Assembly (NCBI RefSeq): GCF_014635985.1
Contig: NZ_BMDT01000002.1
Location: 248,001-312,000 of the forward strand
Length of the DNA stretch: 64,000 nucleotides
Direction of reading: 5' to 3'
Source: Enterococcus alcedinis
Lineage (GTDB): Bacteria > Bacillota > Bacilli > Lactobacillales > Enterococcaceae
The notes under the pieces are model-generated. The model made no database searches. It saw only the letters and a program-made list of their open reading frames with translations, and was not told the DNA's origin. Shown here one piece after another: positions 61,217 to 64,000 of this stretch. The position numbers and the translations under genes are program-made. Numbering within the stretch: position 1 is the first letter of the stretch; every line of letters starts with the position of its first letter.

Positions 61217-63406
61217 TTAGTCCTCAATTAAGTAGCTTTGATATTTCCCAGGTGTCGTCCCAGTGTGTTGCTTGAAGATTCGAATGAACGTATTCACATT
61301 TTTACATCCGACTTCCTCTGCTACTTCCGTCACATTTTGATTACGCTGAGCAAGCAGTTCTTTCGCACGATTCACTTTCAATAAATTTAAATACGTTTTA
61401 AATGAAATCCCCGTAGATTCTTTAATTAGCTTGCTCAAATACGATTCCGTTAGATGAAAACGCCCCGCTAAATCGCCTAGTGATAGGTCTTCAGTATAGT
61501 GCCCATCAATATACTCAATCACGTGGCTAACAACATCATAATTTGTCGCCTCAACCGCTTGTGTCTGTTCAAAAAATTCCGAGAAAATCAATTGAAACAA
61601 TTGGTATAGCATCTTTTGATCCGTACCGATCAATTTTTCAAATTGCTCTTTATGTTCCTGATAAAACAAAGAATAATCGGTATTGTTGATTTGCATCAAG
61701 CGTTTGAGTGTATTTAACAGTGCTTGTTTCATAGTTTCTAAATCTTGTGTATTCAAACGACGCTCAATAAAATTGGTTCTTAATAAATTCTCTAGCCCTT
61801 GCTTCGCCTGATCGACTTCTTTACTTTTTACTAAATTGATAAGTTTTTGTTCAATTTCAACAGGGTAAATATACGTCATCCCTTTTTGTTCCCGTTCGTT
61901 AATCGTTAATTTTTCGTTTCTAAAAGACGTCTCTACACTTAAAACAACGACATCTTGTAAGCTACGGGGAAGTTCCTCTAAATTGTTAAAAGGCGCTGAC
62001 ATCACAAACGCTACATTCGTTGATAGTTCTTGTTTGATAATTTTTCTCAACGTGGCCATTGTTTGAATAATTAATTCTTGGTCTTTTGTTAAATAGATCA
62101 AGAGAAACTGATCATAATTCATTGGTTGGATAAATAATGTTGATTTATCTGCCAATGTCCCATACTCTAATATTTTCTTGCGTGCTTTAACGAGTTGCTT
62201 ATCAGACAATTCAATTTCATCCACTGCTTTGCCATTCATCGTTAAAACAACGACGACTCCGCCATGATCCAGCGCTTCCCAGCCAAGGATTGGTGCCATC
62301 CTTCTTAATTCACTTTGTGGGTACTTATCAAGCAAAATATTTTTTAGAAAGATTTCTCGAATCTCGTCCATGCTTTCTTCTTTAAATTGTCCTAAGTCAT
62401 AATTTGTCATTTTGAGGTTTTCAATTCGCTCTAAAATGGCATCCATATTCAATTTTTCTGGTTGCGCATCTTGTTGGATTTTTGAAATAATCTTTTGGTA
62501 CGGTCGATAACTGGTTCGACTAAAGTAGAATGTTAGACAAGAACCGAATGCTAATAATCCAAGTAACAGACTAAGAATAAACCAGACCGTGTCAATTGGT
62601 ACTTGGCTAATCGCACGATTCGGATAGATTAAAACAAAATAGACATCTGGCACTGATAATGAGCGTTTCCAAAAAACGGTATCTTTCGATAATACTTGTG
62701 TACCAATCCCGTTATTATTAAGTAAATGGCTCGATTCAAAACCTTTCTCCATTTTTAAAGGTAAGCCCCCTCGGTAGTCATCACTGACAAAATAAAACTT
62801 CCCTTCTGGATAGCGACTGTACGATTTATATACAGCGCTTTCATTCCAGTTGAGGATAAAATAAAGGGATTCATTGACCTCGGGAATGTACATTTTTCGA
62901 ATCAGATAAATTTGATTGTTAAAGGAGAAAAAAGTCATCCCATTCAAATCTTCCGTATTAAAAAACGCCGCTATTTCCGCACTATCCTCTAAACCAATAA
63001 ACGATAAATAATCATCAAATAAAAAATAGCCATTTAAGCCAACGACAATCTCATCTTCGCCTGTTGTAATTCCCACCTTGTAATCAAACTGATCGCCTGA
63101 AAAGAGACTCGCTTTCATTTGATCAAATATTTGTGCGTATAATGTATAACTTTGCTGCGATTTTTCAGCAAGCAATTTAACATAAGGGTTTTCCGATAAA
63201 ATTTTTGTGGAATCAAGCGCTGTTTTAAATTTCGAGTCCATCAGACTTGCTTCTCGCTCTAAATAAAACTCAATTTCCGTCACCGATTCGTATTTTTGTC
63301 GAGACACTTCTTTACTAATCACTGTAAACAAAATGATAATGGTATAGATAATAATAATTGCCGAGAATGAAAAAAAGATCTTTCGATAAATACTCCCTTG
63401 TTTCAT
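61217..63406 (-). CDS. Membrane-bound AraC-family sensor regulator
   Basis: A 729-residue regulator. A membrane helix near 12-35 and another near 275-297 enclose a 240-residue outside sensor domain. Inside follow a linker, a middle domain (about 360-520), and a C-terminal AraC DNA-binding domain: DLSLGDLAGRFHLTESYLSKLIKESTGISFKTYL and VTEVAEEVGCKNVNTFIRIFKQHTG. This YesN/YtdP-like layout often controls neighbouring sugar ABC transporters, and a permease gene lies just upstream. The ATG at 63406 follows GGGAGG; the longer frame reaches 63469 into the terminator. The ligand is unknown. Confidence 0.88.
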   Translation of the reverse strand: MKQGSIYRKIFFSFSAIIIIYTIIILFTVISKEVSRQKYESVTEIEFYLEREASLMDSKFKTALDSTKILSENPYVKLLAEKSQQSYTLYAQIFDQMKASLFSGDQFDYKVGITTGEDEIVVGLNGYFLFDDYLSFIGLEDSAEIAAFFNTEDLNGMTFFSFNNQIYLIRKMYIPEVNESLYFILNWNESAVYKSYSRYPEGKFYFVSDDYRGGLPLKMEKGFESSHLLNNNGIGTQVLSKDTVFWKRSLSVPDVYFVLIYPNRAISQVPIDTVWFILSLLLGLLAFGSCLTFYFSRTSYRPYQKIISKIQQDAQPEKLNMDAILERIENLKMTNYDLGQFKEESMDEIREIFLKNILLDKYPQSELRRMAPILGWEALDHGGVVVVLTMNGKAVDEIELSDKQLVKARKKILEYGTLADKSTLFIQPMNYDQFLLIYLTKDQELIIQTMATLRKIIKQELSTNVAFVMSAPFNNLEELPRSLQDVVVLSVETSFRNEKLTINEREQKGMTYIYPVEIEQKLINLVKSKEVDQAKQGLENLLRTNFIERRLNTQDLETMKQALLNTLKRLMQINNTDYSLFYQEHKEQFEKLIGTDQKMLYQLFQLIFSEFFEQTQAVEATNYDVVSHVIEYIDGHYTEDLSLGDLAGRFHLTESYLSKLIKESTGISFKTYLNLLKVNRAKELLAQRNQNVTEVAEEVGCKNVNTFIRIFKQHTGTTPGKYQSYLIED

Positions 63407-63459
63407 AGACAATCGCCTCCCCCTAAAATTATGACACAGTCTAGAGAGATATGAAAGAC

Positions 63460-63492
63460 AAAAAACCACTCCGCATCCCCAGTGGTTTTCAC
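63460..63492 (-). terminator. Terminator between the ABC permease and the AraC regulator
   Basis: On the minus strand AAAACCACT pairs with AGTGGTTTT, followed by T's. It ends the transporter transcript 40 bases after its stop, so the regulator needs its own promoter. Confidence 0.85.
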
Positions 63493-63532
63493 GCTATTGT
63501 CTTTAAACATCATTTTTACGTCTTGCGTATTC

Positions 63533-64000
63533 CTAACCTTTCGTGGCACCACCCATACTAAATCCTTTAGACATAAAGCTTTGAGATAACCCATACAAAA
63601 TTACAACGGGTAAAGAATAAAGGACAGAAAATGCTGCGAGTCGGCCATAATTCACCATTCCAAAATTTCCAAAAAATTGGAAAATAGAAACCGAGGCTGG
63701 CATTTTTTCTGGCGACTGAATTAAGATATAGGGTACAAAGAAGTTACCCCAACTACCTGTAAAAGTAAAAATTCCTACCGTAAAAATCCCTGGTAACATC
63801 AATGGTGTGACCACTTTTCGAATCCCTTGCCACACGGACGCACCATCGACCCAAGCCGATTCTTCTAAGTCTAACGGAACCGAATCCATAAAGTTTTTCA
63901 TCATCCAAATACCATAAGGCAGTGAGGAAGCAGTTAAGAAGAATGTTAACGCAATTAAAGAATCTTGAAATTTCAAGTATAAAAACATTTGAAAGACGGG
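63533..64000 (-). CDS. Carbohydrate ABC transporter permease, C-terminal part (MalG/LplC-like)
   Basis: The frame runs off the right edge; the last 155 residues or so are present. Four membrane helices are visible. The EAA loop that contacts the ATPase reads DLEESAWVDGASVWQGIRKVVTPLMLPG, and the tail is short and polar. This is typical of the second permease of sugar importers in the CUT1 family. The ATPase, other permease and binding protein must lie outside the window. The nearby membrane AraC protein may regulate it. Confidence 0.88.
   Translation of the reverse strand, partial: PVFQMFLYLKFQDSLIALTFFLTASSLPYGIWMMKNFMDSVPLDLEESAWVDGASVWQGIRKVVTPLMLPGIFTVGIFTFTGSWGNFFVPYILIQSPEKMPASVSIFQFFGNFGMVNYGRLAAFSVLYSLPVVILYGLSQSFMSKGFSMGGATKG

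Overview
The window comes from a low-GC Gram-positive of the Lactobacillales, most likely an Enterococcus or a near relative. The grounds are strong AGGAGG ribosome sites with frequent TTG and GTG starts, mannose-family PTS genes, a VanRS-type two-component pair, DUF4179 and DUF1307 proteins, and compact operons separated by bidirectional hairpin terminators. No rRNA, tRNA, CRISPR array, phage or intact insertion sequence was seen. A near-perfect parS site at 3122-3137 suggests the origin-proximal part of the chromosome. Genes right of about 23 kb lie mostly on the minus strand.

Layout. 0-4 kb: MFS transporter edge, AAC(3)-like acetyltransferase, an intergenic nested hairpin, a VanR/VanS-like pair, parS, and a membrane metallophosphoesterase. 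4-6 kb: a LytTR regulator between two paralogous four-helix membrane proteins, behind a 21-bp-period direct repeat. 6-8 kb: DUF3885 protein, ornithine cyclodeaminase-family enzyme, glutathionyl-hydroquinone reductase. 8-14 kb: AraC-controlled beta-glycan/xylan oligosaccharide operon (GH43, GPH symporter, GH5). 14-16 kb: MacB-like fused ABC exporter. 16-20 kb: D-serine catabolism (permease, DsdA) with a divergent XRE-cupin regulator. 20-24 kb: membrane protein, membrane-anchored XRE regulator, gpmI, GNAT. 24-27 kb: quinone-stress pair mhqO-mhqD, GNAT, RelBE-type toxin-antitoxin. 27-37 kb: sugar acetyltransferase, then a purine/ureide operon (deaminase, NCS1 permease, ankyrin-TPR protein and the three oxamate carbamoyltransferase subunits) with a divergent PucR regulator. 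37-40 kb: ECF sigma factor with its membrane partner, and an orphan gene. 40-43 kb: B12-dependent ribonucleotide reductase coupled to its cobalamin adenosyltransferase, behind a promoter that contains NrdR boxes. 43-53 kb: DUF1275 protein with beta-carbonic anhydrase behind a Fur-like palindrome, a glycosidase remnant, recQ, GNAT, SGNH hydrolase, lipoprotein, methyltransferase, fhs, membrane GDPD, GNAT. 53-61 kb: a glycosaminoglycan-disaccharide PTS island (gntR-ugl-EIIB-EIIC-EIID-lyase-EIIA) flanked by two diverged direct repeats. 61-64 kb: a membrane AraC sensor-regulator and the edge of a sugar ABC transporter.

How it works together. Much of the window is nutrient scavenging with local regulators: xylan/glucan oligosaccharides, D-serine, purines or ureides, and host glycosaminoglycans. 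The most unusual structures are the membrane-regulator-membrane LytTR module, the ankyrin-TPR protein inside the oxamate carbamoyltransferase operon, the looped GntR operators, and the direct repeat that brackets the glycosaminoglycan island. Starts were chosen from ribosome-binding-site spacing and often differ from the longest open frame. Family assignments rest on recognising sequence motifs by eye; no database search was run.
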